From Azophilus sp965221465 (lineage in GTDB: Bacteria > Pseudomonadota > Gammaproteobacteria > Pseudomonadales > Azotimanducaceae): a stretch of 64,000 nt of DNA. The DNA is taken from contig OZ244892.1 in the NCBI GenBank assembly GCA_965221465.1, forward strand, positions 868,001-932,000, written 5' to 3'. Shown here in pieces: positions 45,397 to 54,106 of this stretch. Numbering within the stretch: the first letter of the stretch is position 1; every line of letters begins with the position of its first letter. The notes below the pieces were generated by a model. That model worked only from the letters and a program-made list of their open reading frames with translations, was not told the origin of the DNA and did no database searches. The position numbers and the translations under genes were made by a program.

Positions 45397-47547
45397 CTAG
45401 AACTTTCTCGTGGCAGATACCCCTATCTGACGAGGCATACCCCATTGTCCGAGACGGCCACCTGCGGTCGCATCACCAGACAGATCCTGTGTGTATTCTT
45501 CGTCGGTCAAATTGCTGGCATATAGCCGCCCGTTCCATGCGCCGTCGGCACTTTCCCAAATGATGTTTAGATCCACTACCGTGTAAGCGTCTTGCGAATC
45601 CTCCCGCTCGTTGAACTCTCGGAAGTAAGTTCTCGATCGATATGAGACATCTGCCCGGTAAATGAGCGACGAACCGCCCTCCAACTGGGTCGAGTACTCC
45701 ACACCCAGATTTACACTCGCTTTGGGCGTTTTGTTCAACTCATTACCCTTCAACTGCTGAAAACCCAGTCCAGAATTAAAGGCGTCCAGATTCATAAAGT
45801 CTTCATACTCACTGTCGAGTAGCGTGATCTGACCGTTGATCGCCCAGTTCTCGTTAAGCGCCGAACGAATTTCCAACTCACCGCCCATGATTTTTGCATC
45901 GCCCGCATTTCTAATCACAGTGGCCAATCCAACCACCTGCGCAACCTGGAAATCTGCGTAGTCATAGTGGAAAACAGCTGCGCTAAGAGTGATCTTGCCA
46001 TCACCCGAGATCCACTTGGTGCCGATCTCCCAGGCATCGATTTCTTCCGGTGCGTAGGGTGGATTGCACTCAAATCTCGCTACGCCACCTGCTTTGAACC
46101 CTTCTGAGTAGGAAACATAGACAGAACCATTGTCGGTAAGATCATGATGGGCAGCAGCGCGCAGCGTTGTGGATTTTTCCGTGAAATCGTGGGACGCCTC
46201 ACATATCGGAAACTCAAATCCGGGGCCAAGCACCAGAGTGTGCTCTCCTTCAAAAGTAATCTCATCCTCAGTTCGTCTTGCACCGATAGACAGTCGGGTG
46301 GTATCGGATACACTCCAGGTAGCATCGAAAAAGAACGCGGTGGATTCGGTATCGTAATCGAAGTTATCAAATACAAGTCTTGTGCCGGGTGGTAGTTCAA
46401 GTCCACCGATTGGAAAGATGATGTCAGTAAAGAACTCGGACTCTATATCCATATAGTAGAGCCCAAAGATCCAATCTAACGAATCGGTTGCACCGCTTAG
46501 ACGCAACTCTTGTGAGAATGTTCGAGTTTCGTTATCGGTTAGATCGAAATCAAACGCCAGGACGTCATAAGCTGCGCCATCGGCGGTAAACTGCTCTTCG
46601 AACGATTGATGCGCGGATATTGAGTCCAGAGTTACGCTGCCAATCTCCCAATTCAATGACGCACTGAACACATCGTATTCTCTGTCGTAGTCGTCGTCGA
46701 TTGGCGAGAACGTCTCGAACGGTTCCTGAGTAATGTTCAAAGCCTGGTAGATTGGATCAGTGACCTCGCGGTCGTCAGTGAAGAAAAAAATGTGATTGAA
46801 CGATCCATCTGACTCCGCCCGTGCATAGATCAAATCAAGGGTCGCCGAATCGGATAACTCGGAAACCAGACGCGCACGCATGGTCGTGCTGTCACCTTGC
46901 ATCAAATCATCAAAGCCGGGCGCCTGGTTTTCAATCCAGCCCTCGTTCGACGTGGTGTGGTCAACCGCGATACGGAACCCTGTACCATCGGTGATGGCGC
47001 GCCCGTACGCCGCCGCAACGTTCAACTCTTCGTACTCGGCGTATCCAAGCCTGATATAGCCTTCGCCTTCCGCAGTTGGCTTTCGGGAAATAACGTTGAC
47101 TACACCCCCGTTCGAGTTTCGTCCATACAGAGTCCCCTGTGGACCGCGCAAGACCTCTATGCGTTCGAGGTCCAACTGCGCTAGTTTTGAGGTAACGCTA
47201 GTCGGTTGGTAAACACCATCCATGCTGACCGAAACCCCGGGGTTGCCCGCAAAGTCCCCGATTCCGCGAATGGAAATGTTGGCGTTGCCGAAGTACTCAG
47301 AGTAGTGCAACGACGGGACCGCATATTGGATGTCGTGAAAGTCCGTTATGCCTCTGTCTTCAATCTCTTGACCACCAACCACAGACACCGCTGATGGAAC
47401 GTCTTGTACGTTCTGGGTTCTCTTGAACGCTGTGACCACGACTTCTTCGTAGACTTGCTCTTCAGGCGCCGCTTGTTGCGCCGTCACCCCTCCAGGCTGG
47501 CAAGCGACAATTGCAGCGAGCGCATACGTAATGTACCGAGTGTTCAT
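45397..47547 (-). CDS. TonB-dependent outer-membrane receptor
   Basis: A 716-residue receptor with signal MNTRYITYALAAIVACQPGG. The TonB box is YEEVVVTAFKRTQN, the plug contains AVPSLHYSEYFGNANISIRG and LRGPQGTLYGRNSNGGVVN, and the barrel ends in GVSATRKF. The closing phenylalanine is typical of outer-membrane barrels. Between tetR and the PhyH gene, it is the likely uptake route for the cluster substrate. Codon choice is visibly less G+C-rich than in the receptor at 13327. Confidence 0.93.
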   Translation of the reverse strand: MNTRYITYALAAIVACQPGGVTAQQAAPEEQVYEEVVVTAFKRTQNVQDVPSAVSVVGGQEIEDRGITDFHDIQYAVPSLHYSEYFGNANISIRGIGDFAGNPGVSVSMDGVYQPTSVTSKLAQLDLERIEVLRGPQGTLYGRNSNGGVVNVISRKPTAEGEGYIRLGYAEYEELNVAAAYGRAITDGTGFRIAVDHTTSNEGWIENQAPGFDDLMQGDSTTMRARLVSELSDSATLDLIYARAESDGSFNHIFFFTDDREVTDPIYQALNITQEPFETFSPIDDDYDREYDVFSASLNWEIGSVTLDSISAHQSFEEQFTADGAAYDVLAFDFDLTDNETRTFSQELRLSGATDSLDWIFGLYYMDIESEFFTDIIFPIGGLELPPGTRLVFDNFDYDTESTAFFFDATWSVSDTTRLSIGARRTEDEITFEGEHTLVLGPGFEFPICEASHDFTEKSTTLRAAAHHDLTDNGSVYVSYSEGFKAGGVARFECNPPYAPEEIDAWEIGTKWISGDGKITLSAAVFHYDYADFQVAQVVGLATVIRNAGDAKIMGGELEIRSALNENWAINGQITLLDSEYEDFMNLDAFNSGLGFQQLKGNELNKTPKASVNLGVEYSTQLEGGSSLIYRADVSYRSRTYFREFNEREDSQDAYTVVDLNIIWESADGAWNGRLYASNLTDEEYTQDLSGDATAGGRLGQWGMPRQIGVSATRKF

Positions 47548-47589
47548 TCGGACTCTCCTATTGGTTGCCGGTAAATAGGATCGAAAATC

Positions 47590-48165
47590 CTATTGCTCCG
47601 GATATCTCTGCTCTACAAACTCAATCATCGCTTCAACAAGCGACTCCCCATCCTGTTCCCACGGGCTACCCGCACCAATGAACAGTATCGACCCCTCACC
47701 AAAAGACAGAAGCGCCAGGGCTTCTAAGCGTGGAGAAGTACTACCTGCACGAATCAAGTAAGCCTCAAAACGTGCGATAATTTTCTTGAAGATGTCGTCG
47801 AGAGATTCACGCATCACAGGTTCTACACGTGACATCGCCCACAACTGTGGCCACAATAAGTCTGTGCTGAGATTCTTACCCCCCGAATCGTGCAGATACC
47901 ACCGAACCAAATCGGTGATCGATGCGCCCTCCATTTCTCGCTCGAGTGTCTCAACTGAACGCGCGTACTCAGAATGTACATACCCCGCGAGTGCGCGCAG
48001 CAGGTCCTCCCAGGTTGGGTAGTGGTACTGCAGCGCGCCAAATTTCAGACCGCTGGCTCGAGCGACCTCGCGCATCGTCAATTTGCCGTACCCCTTGGTA
48101 GCGATGATATCCAGCGCGGATAACAAGATTTGTTCTTTGCGTCCGATATTCGCGGGTGCGTTCAC
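47590..48165 (-). CDS. TetR-family repressor
   Basis: A 191-residue regulator from a GTG at 48165. The HTH is at residues 10-55 (ILLSALDIIATKGYGKLTMR, EVARASGLKFGALQYHY). The C-terminal ligand domain is of ordinary TetR length. It is the first gene of the minus-strand operon and divergent from the spdH-like gene; the 76-bp intergenic region holds two perfect palindromes suited to a dimeric TetR. It should control both arms. Confidence 0.9.
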   Translation of the reverse strand: MNAPANIGRKEQILLSALDIIATKGYGKLTMREVARASGLKFGALQYHYPTWEDLLRALAGYVHSEYARSVETLEREMEGASITDLVRWYLHDSGGKNLSTDLLWPQLWAMSRVEPVMRESLDDIFKKIIARFEAYLIRAGSTSPRLEALALLSFGEGSILFIGAGSPWEQDGESLVEAMIEFVEQRYPEQ

Positions 48166-48182
48166 TTTCGCCCAACTGATCC

Positions 48183-48227
48183 ACTTGACATGTCAAGTGA
48201 CAGGTTAGAACATGTCACCTGACATGT
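48183..48227. promoter_or_regulatory. Palindromic operator array for the TetR regulator
   Basis: Two inverted repeats share the half-site TGACA/TGTCA: ACTTGACATGTCAAGT at 48183-48198 (perfect 16-bp palindrome) and ACATGTCA-CC-TGACATGT at 48210-48227 (perfect 8-bp arms). A further TGACA lies at 48198-48202. Centres are 28 bp apart. Located between divergent genes 17 bp from tetR and 14 bp from the spdH-like start, they would repress both directions. Confidence 0.8.
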
Positions 48228-48241
48228 AAAGCGAATTCGAT

Positions 48242-50185
48242 ATGAACGGACGCATCACGCGGCGTGACTTTCTGGACGGTGTTGCTGTTGGCGTCGCTGC
48301 AACCACATTGTCTCCAGCGAGGATCTGGGCCAAACAGAGCGAGGATTCTGCCCTTGGCTACCCTCCCTCACTCACCGGCATGCGGGGGAGCCATGAAGGC
48401 TCCTACGAAGTCGCGCACGCGCTTGCCTGGTCCGGTCAAAAGCCAGATAACCATCAGCTCCTCGATGAACACTACGATCTAGTTGTCGTTGGCGGCGGCA
48501 TGAGTGGCCTGGCGGCAGCCTGGTATTACCGAAAAGCCGAGCCGACAGCCCGTATCCTCATTTTGGATAACCACGATGATTTCGGTGGTCATGCGAAGCG
48601 CAACGAGTTCCATCACAACGGGCGAATGGTGGTGAGCTTGGGGGGTGCTCAGAACCTGGAGGGTGCTAGACATTACAGCGAGGCTGCAAAGACGTTGCTT
48701 CGTGACATTGGCATCGATGATTCGTATCTCGCTGCCATGACCAAAGCGACACCCTCCAATTACGTGTTAGCTGGAAATCTCGAAGACGTTGTTGGCCTGG
48801 CCCTCCCCGACAAAAACGGAGACGGTCACGTTACAACGGCAGCATACTGGACCGGCTATGCCTTTGGCGCGCCCGGTTACCAAGACGCAGTCGAACAGTT
48901 ACCCATCGATGAAACAGAGAAAGAAATCCTCAACGTGCTTTTCAGCGGTGAGAAAGATTGTTTAGCGGATCTTTCAGCGGACGAAAAAATCGCGTACTGC
49001 TCGAGTACCAGTTACAACCAGTTCCTGGTAGATGCTGTCGGCCTCGAAAGAGAAACAGCAGAGATCCTTGATTGCAACCTGAGAATCTACAACGGTTTTA
49101 CCGGCTGGAATCACAGTGTGGTCGAAGCGTTGGCTGCCGGTGCGCCGGGACTCTACGCAACAGGGGCAGTTGACGAGCTCAGTAAATTGCTCGCCTCCAC
49201 ACTCGGGGACGGCACGATCGAAATCCACATGTTCCCCGACGGCAATGCATCGATCGCTCGACTCTTGGTTCAGAAACTCATTCCCAACGTCGCGCCATCG
49301 ATGAAAGGTGTGGAGGATGTTGTTACAACAGAGTTCAAATACGCTGTGCTGGACCAACCCGATCAAGATACTCGGATCCGTTTGAATAGCACTGTGGTTG
49401 GTGTGAGCGAGGATGAAGCCAAGGGCAGGGTTCAAATCGATTATGTTCAAAACGGCAAGCCACTGGCGGTTACGGCTGATCATTCCGTTTTGGCCTGTTA
49501 CAACGGCATGATTCCATATCTATGCCCCGAGTTACCAACCGAGCAACAGGAGGCGCTAAAGTACGGCGTTAAAGTTCCCTTCGTGTACACGAACGTCTTA
49601 CTCAATGACGGCAGAGCTTTCGCAAAGCTCGGGGCAACGCTGATCCAATGCCCGACCGATCCGTTTCAGTGGGTGAGTTCGGCACCCCCACTCGCGCTTG
49701 GGGGCTATGAACCACCCCAGAGCGCTTCTGATCCAATGGCGATATTCATGATGTCCGCCCCTACGTCGGGACCAGCAGAAGGTCAACAAGCGAAGACACG
49801 CGATCTACTTCGGATAGGACGTCACAAAGTCTATGCCACGACTTTCGAACAATACGAACAAGAAATCCGGAACCAATTGCAGTCTCTATTGGGTAAACAC
49901 GGCTTTAACCATGAGACTGATATAAAAGCCATCACGGTCAACCGGCTCCCACACGGGTACGCCTACTTCTATTTGGGTCTAGATGATCCAGAGTGGGAAG
50001 AAGGACAAGCGCCACATGAAATTGGCAGAGCTCAATTCGGGCGCATCTCTATAGCCAACTCTGATTCTGAAGCCACGCCGTATATGAATGCTGCATGGGA
50101 TGCAGCGTGGCGCGCGGTGAACGAACAACTTGACCAACTGGATCCGAGAAATGAAACTCCTAAGAATCACACTCTTCACCCTTAG
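48242..50185 (+). CDS. Spermidine-dehydrogenase-like FAD oxidoreductase, Tat-exported
   Basis: A 647-residue flavoprotein. The N-terminus MNGRITRRDFLDGVAVGVAA is a twin-arginine signal. It shares with Pseudomonas SpdH the stretch YPPSLTGMRGSHEGSYEVAH and the FAD fold YDLVVVGGGMSGLAAAWYYR and DNHDDFGGHAKRNEFHH. SpdH oxidises spermidine; with a sulfatase and PhyH as neighbours the substrate here could be another amine, so the exact activity is open. The gene overlaps the cupin gene by 35 bp. Confidence 0.85.
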   Translation: MNGRITRRDFLDGVAVGVAATTLSPARIWAKQSEDSALGYPPSLTGMRGSHEGSYEVAHALAWSGQKPDNHQLLDEHYDLVVVGGGMSGLAAAWYYRKAEPTARILILDNHDDFGGHAKRNEFHHNGRMVVSLGGAQNLEGARHYSEAAKTLLRDIGIDDSYLAAMTKATPSNYVLAGNLEDVVGLALPDKNGDGHVTTAAYWTGYAFGAPGYQDAVEQLPIDETEKEILNVLFSGEKDCLADLSADEKIAYCSSTSYNQFLVDAVGLERETAEILDCNLRIYNGFTGWNHSVVEALAAGAPGLYATGAVDELSKLLASTLGDGTIEIHMFPDGNASIARLLVQKLIPNVAPSMKGVEDVVTTEFKYAVLDQPDQDTRIRLNSTVVGVSEDEAKGRVQIDYVQNGKPLAVTADHSVLACYNGMIPYLCPELPTEQQEALKYGVKVPFVYTNVLLNDGRAFAKLGATLIQCPTDPFQWVSSAPPLALGGYEPPQSASDPMAIFMMSAPTSGPAEGQQAKTRDLLRIGRHKVYATTFEQYEQEIRNQLQSLLGKHGFNHETDIKAITVNRLPHGYAYFYLGLDDPEWEEGQAPHEIGRAQFGRISIANSDSEATPYMNAAWDAAWRAVNEQLDQLDPRNETPKNHTLHP

Positions 50186-50618
50186 CCTCACCACAAGCTT
50201 TACATGGGCTTCACCTGAAGGCCTGACTATTCTGTCAAGACACGACGTGGAAGAAGCTGCACTGCCCGAATCGGAGCCCTTCCCGGCGGAAGTTTACCTC
50301 TCCGGCAGTACGAAAAACTGGCTCAGCCTGCCCTTCAGCGGCGAGTTCACCATAATGATCTGGGAAGCAGAAGCAGCAAAAATTGCGATGCGAGAGGGCC
50401 ACGCCTACGACCAGTATGTCGAGGTTTTGAATGGTGAACTCGTGATGACCGATACCAATGGCGAGTCCGCGACGTTCAAACCTGGAGACCGATTCGTTAT
50501 GCGGAAAGGATTCATAGGCACGTGGCATATGACTGAGGACTACAGAGAACTCATCATAGTTGAGACTGAGGCCCTGGTTGATGCAGAGGGGGCTACGGAA
50601 GTAACACCGGGGCAATAG
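50151..50618 (+). CDS. Exported cupin-domain protein
   Basis: A 155-residue protein. ATG at 50151 gives the signal MKLLRITLFTLSLTTSFTWA and overlaps the upstream flavoenzyme gene by 35 bp. A cupin fold of the type found with DUF861 follows: YVEVLNGELVMTDTNG, FKPGDRFVMRKGFIGTWHM. The PGD and downstream GTWH fit the two cupin motifs. Co-export with the flavoenzyme suggests a shared periplasmic reaction; its role is unknown. Confidence 0.78.
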   Translation: MKLLRITLFTLSLTTSFTWASPEGLTILSRHDVEEAALPESEPFPAEVYLSGSTKNWLSLPFSGEFTIMIWEAEAAKIAMREGHAYDQYVEVLNGELVMTDTNGESATFKPGDRFVMRKGFIGTWHMTEDYRELIIVETEALVDAEGATEVTPGQ

Positions 50619-50645
50619 ATGCCTAGTCAATGATTCAATTCGTGT

Positions 50646-50905
50646 GCAGAGGCTGGCGATCTGGCTAAGGCGCTCTCTGAAAATGGCGTGGTCATCGTTG
50701 AATACCTATTCGCCACGTCGCTCGCCGAAGCCGTCGAGAGAGAAGCAAAACCGATCCTAGAAACACAAACGGCGGGCGGCGGTGAACTCTTCGGTAACTG
50801 CATCTAATCTGTTAGCGCGCCCATGGTAAATCTTCCTTCGTTGCGAGAGTTGCTCGAGCATCCGCTACTTCTTGCAACGGGTGGTTTCGATCATGTTTCG
50901 TTACT
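50646..50905 (+). pseudogene. PhyH-family dioxygenase, degraded N-terminal fragment
   Basis: One frame encodes ALSENGVVIVEYLFATSLAE, then TAGGGELFGNCI, an in-frame TAA at 50805-50807, then SVSAPMVNLPSLRELLEHPL and LLATGG. This follows the usual PhyH N-terminus (gvvi.e.l, AGGGe.fGN, S.a.Lvaksp.lreL..hPl). Homology is lost at about 50890 and the iron-binding motif is gone. The remaining DNA up to 51063 holds nothing recognisable. Confidence 0.7.
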
Positions 50906-51063
50906 AGCTGCGGAAGGCCGCGACCGTTGCATTGGAGTCAACTACGAGTCTCACCACACCGATGTCTCATGGACATCTTGGGAGATGTCAACGTCTATCG
51001 CTCCCTGTTGTGGTGCTCGCTACAATGCTTGGCCGCGAGTACCGCCGCCTGAGATAAGCCGAT

Positions 51064-52125
51064 ATGAAGTTGCTGAGAACCCCCGAGTCACGTTTCGCGA
51101 ATCTGGCGGGCTACCCCTTCGAGCCCAACTACACGACGGTGCGCACCGAAGACGGCAGCGACTTGCGCATTCATCATCTGGACGAGGGCCCCAAGGAGGG
51201 CCCGCTGGTGCTGTGCATGCATGGCCAGCCGGTCTGGAGCTACCTTTACCGAAAGATGATCCCTCTGCTGGTCCGCGATGGAATGCGGGTGGTCGCGCCG
51301 GATCTGGCCGGGTACGGCAAGTCCGACAAGCCCGCCGCGCGGGAAGACTACAGCTACCAGCGGCAGGTTGACTGGATGGGCCTTTGGCTCGAGCAGAATG
51401 ACCTCTCCGGCATCACCGTCTTCGGCCAGGACTGGGGCGGGCTCATCGGGCTGCGCCTGGTGGTGGATCACGCGGGCCGGTTCGATCGCGTGGTGATCTC
51501 CAACACCGGCCTGCCCTACAACCCGGACGTTCCCGAGGACGTGGTCAAGGCCGTGGAGCAGTTCCGCGCGGAAGCGCCGACGCCGACCCTGGTTCAGATG
51601 CAGAAGGCGCTGAGTCAGATGCCCGGCAATCCGGCGACCCAGTTCGCCTACTGGCAGAAGTTCTGTTGGGAGACTGAGGACATGCCTATCGGCTTCATGA
51701 TGTCGATGATGATGGAAAGGCGCTCCAATCTTTCACGGGCGGCGCGGTTTCTGCTGCACAATTTGGGGCTGGGGTCGCCATTCCCCTCCGAACTGGCAAG
51801 GGCCTACGACGCGCCTTTCCCGGACCCCAGCTACAAGATGGGGCCGCGGGCCATGCCGAGCCAGGTGCCCACCCTGCCGACGGACCCGTCGTTGGAGGCC
51901 CAGCGCCAGGCCTGGGCGTTTTTCTCTTCTTTCAGCAAGCCGTTCCTCTGCGCCTTTGCGGATAACGACCCCGTCACGCGAGGCGGCGAGGCGCCGTTCA
52001 AGGAACGGGTGCCGGGGGCGAAGGGGCTGCCCCACATCACCATTCGAGGCGGCGGGCACTTCGTGCAGGAGAATTGCCCGGAACAGGTGACCAAGGCCAT
52101 TGTTGACCTCATTCGCAGCACTTGA
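51064..52125 (+). CDS. Haloalkane dehalogenase-like alpha/beta hydrolase
   Basis: A 353-residue enzyme of the DhlA-type. Characteristic segments are HGQPVWSYLYRKMIPLL (oxyanion, residues 53-69), PDLAGYGKSDKP, the nucleophile elbow VFGQDWGG with Asp123 and the halide-binding Trp124, the acid in CAFADNDPVT and the catalytic histidine in RGGGHFVQENCP. Where DhlA has HGEP, this protein has HGQP, a change beside the oxyanion hole. Hydrolytic dehalogenation is the family reaction; related sequences include epoxide hydrolases, but the Asp-Trp pair favours dehalogenase. Confidence 0.82.
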   Translation: MKLLRTPESRFANLAGYPFEPNYTTVRTEDGSDLRIHHLDEGPKEGPLVLCMHGQPVWSYLYRKMIPLLVRDGMRVVAPDLAGYGKSDKPAAREDYSYQRQVDWMGLWLEQNDLSGITVFGQDWGGLIGLRLVVDHAGRFDRVVISNTGLPYNPDVPEDVVKAVEQFRAEAPTPTLVQMQKALSQMPGNPATQFAYWQKFCWETEDMPIGFMMSMMMERRSNLSRAARFLLHNLGLGSPFPSELARAYDAPFPDPSYKMGPRAMPSQVPTLPTDPSLEAQRQAWAFFSSFSKPFLCAFADNDPVTRGGEAPFKERVPGAKGLPHITIRGGGHFVQENCPEQVTKAIVDLIRST

Positions 52126-52247
52126 TCGAAGGCAGGTGCCCGCCCGCAGCACGCACCGGCCGGCGGTGAGCGTCGGTCGACGACGAGCGTCGGTTGCGGA
52201 GGAACGTCGCCGATGACCGGCATCGCGCACCAGCCGGAAACCGCACA

Positions 52248-52916
52248 ATGATCGGCAGATTCCTGCTCTGGTCCGCTGCCGTTTTGGTCGTGTGCGTATT
52301 GGTCGCGTTCTGGGCGATCTTTCTTTCGCCTCGCCCTCCGCTGACGACGGATCCGGCAACACTGGCCGGTGATGGCAGCCTGATCGACTACTGCGAGCTT
52401 CCCACGCTGGACGGCAGTGGCAAACTGGCGGCAGACATACCCAAGGGCAACACGCCCGGCTGCAGCTACGCCCACTTACCGCTGCCCATTCTGGCGGAGT
52501 GTACCGAACCTTTGGTGGCCGGCGCCGAAGACATACGGGGGCTTTGGCTCGGGGTGGAAGGCGGGCACGTCGGTCACGTGGAACGCATCGAACAGTGCGG
52601 ACGCCGGGTGGTGGTCACCAGCAGCGGCATCATTCACGATTACGGCCCCAACAGCACGCTGGGCGAAAACACCAACGACACCGAGGGCTCCGTGGCCTTC
52701 ACACTCGGCGGCAAGCCCTATTGCGCGCGAACATCCGCCAGCATGATCTGGAACCAGGGGATTCTGGATTTCCACGTATTCGGTTGGGGCCCCGTCGTAG
52801 TGCGGCGCTACCTCGATGGCGAACAACTGGTGTGGGAATACGCTGACGGCAGCGTCACAAGAATGGACCGCATCTGCACCTTGCCAGAGGCGGAGAGGAT
52901 TCCGCGCCCCAGGTGA
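52248..52916 (+). CDS. Hypothetical membrane-anchored protein
   Basis: A 222-residue protein I do not recognise. It opens with the hydrophobic MIGRFLLWSAAVLVVCVLVA, a signal anchor, and continues as a soluble domain with six or seven cysteines (for example YCELP, GCSYAHL, AECTEP, EQCGRR, YCARTS, RICTLP), which suggests disulfides in the periplasm. Segments HDYGPNSTLGENTNDTEGS and WGPVVVRRYLDGEQLVWEY look beta-rich. It follows the dehalogenase gene by 122 bp on the same strand. Confidence 0.6.
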   Translation: MIGRFLLWSAAVLVVCVLVAFWAIFLSPRPPLTTDPATLAGDGSLIDYCELPTLDGSGKLAADIPKGNTPGCSYAHLPLPILAECTEPLVAGAEDIRGLWLGVEGGHVGHVERIEQCGRRVVVTSSGIIHDYGPNSTLGENTNDTEGSVAFTLGGKPYCARTSASMIWNQGILDFHVFGWGPVVVRRYLDGEQLVWEYADGSVTRMDRICTLPEAERIPRPR

Positions 52917-52950
52917 GACGGTTGCGTTGTGCCGATTCTCCAAAGAAAAG

Positions 52951-53025
52951 TCCCCCCCGCGCCGTAATTTTCGACATGGACGGCCTGCTGATCGACGCGC
53001 AGTGCCTTGATCGAGGCGCTTTCTA
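52951..53025 (+). pseudogene. HAD-superfamily phosphatase, N-terminal remnant
   Basis: The frame reads RAVIFDMDGLLIDAQ, the classic first HAD motif with the nucleophile aspartate, but hits a stop within about ten codons (RGAF then TAG). Nothing downstream continues the fold. It is a fragment. Confidence 0.6.
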
Positions 53026-53040
53026 GCAACAAGGTTAGCT

Positions 53041-53318
53041 TCACCCGTCGGTCCCATGCACTTCCGAGGTAATTTTGTTGCCGTCCGAATCCAGAGGCAC
53101 AGCCTCGCCGAAGGCGAGTTCGCGAATGCCCTCCTCGATGCGGTTTCAATCGCCCACAACCACTCAAGTCAGGCTTTCGGGGCGCACCTCGTCCACGGCG
53201 GCCTGACGGATTTCCGCTTCACCCAGGCCGCGCACTGAATCTGCGTAAGTGTGCCAATAGTCTTCCGGCAACCCATACCGCACAATCTCGGAGAGGGAGC
53301 CCACTGCCGCCGCTAGTG
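53041..53318 (-). pseudogene. M16-family zinc peptidase, degraded C-terminal fragment
   Basis: The minus strand encodes AAVGSLSEIVRYGLPEDYW, HTYADSVRGLGEAEIRQAAV, then VVVGD and IEEGIRELAFGEAVPLDSDG, which fits the C-terminus of exported M16 (pitrilysin/insulinase-like) peptidases. Two in-frame TGA codons interrupt it where the family has Trp and Leu, and a TAG ends the homology near 53322. The stretch from 53320 to 53793 holds no gene I recognise. Confidence 0.6.
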
Positions 53319-53793
53319 GAGACTACGGCCCGCCCAAGAGCGGGGGTTCGGGCCAACCGATCTGCCAGAATCGAGGTCTGGAGCCTCTACGGCGGCCCCC
53401 TCACCGTCGCCGACGGCGCACCCAGGCTTGCCCCGAGCACACGTTTTTCCATAACTACCAGCGGCCGCACTGGACGCTGGATTGCCGAATGCCCAACGAG
53501 TACCTTTTCGGTATCGAGGATGCTGGCTGATCCGGCAGGCCAAAATTCCGAATGGTCCTGAACGGCTACAAACTCTTGCCTTCCCTCCTGATTCGGTCTA
53601 CTTTCGCTCCCATCGGCGGCGGGCGTCGGTTCGTCGACAGGCTTATGCTGGGACGAATAAAGCAAACTGATGAGAGCGACCCCTTGAAGAAGGACTGGAA
53701 GTCGAATTCGCTCGGCCCCGGAATAGAAGGGGCGTACCCCGCCGGGTTGGTCAATGCTGCCGTTGGCGGTCAATTCGAATAAGGAGCCGCGCC

Positions 53794-54102
53794 TTGAAGA
53801 CCACCAAATCAACCGGCCTGTCATTTGTTCTGGTGCTGCTATTCGGGCCGCTGGGTCTTTTTTACGCCAGCCCTCTGTTCGGGGCCTTGCTGTTGGTGGC
53901 AACAATTGCGTTGATGGCCGCTAACCTGTTAGGGGGGTGGTTGCTTTCAATGTTCGTCGTCTGGCCGGTCTGCATCATCTGCAGCATCGTTCTCGTCACC
54001 CGAAATAACAAAGCGGTTGAGCGTCGGCGAGACTTGGCCGAGGAGGCCAGGCATCAGGAGCAACTCGCCGCTATAGGGGCCGCGAACCAACAGGAAGGCT
54101 GA
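53794..54102 (+). CDS. Small membrane protein
   Basis: A 102-residue protein from a TTG preceded by AAGGAG at seven bases. Two or three hydrophobic helices (LSFVLVLLFGPLGLFYA, LFGALLLVATIALMAANLL, WLLSMFVVWPVCIICSIVLV) are followed by a charged tail ERRRDLAEEARHQEQL that may be helical. I do not recognise a family. It is 4 bp from the next small gene and probably forms an operon with it. Confidence 0.6.
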   Translation: MKTTKSTGLSFVLVLLFGPLGLFYASPLFGALLLVATIALMAANLLGGWLLSMFVVWPVCIICSIVLVTRNNKAVERRRDLAEEARHQEQLAAIGAANQQEG

Positions 54103-54106
54103 ACGC

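Noticed and set aside
53387..53905. A 172-codon minus-strand frame across the decayed zone
   Set aside because: It overlaps the well-supported small gene at 53794 and shows no recognisable motif; probably chance.
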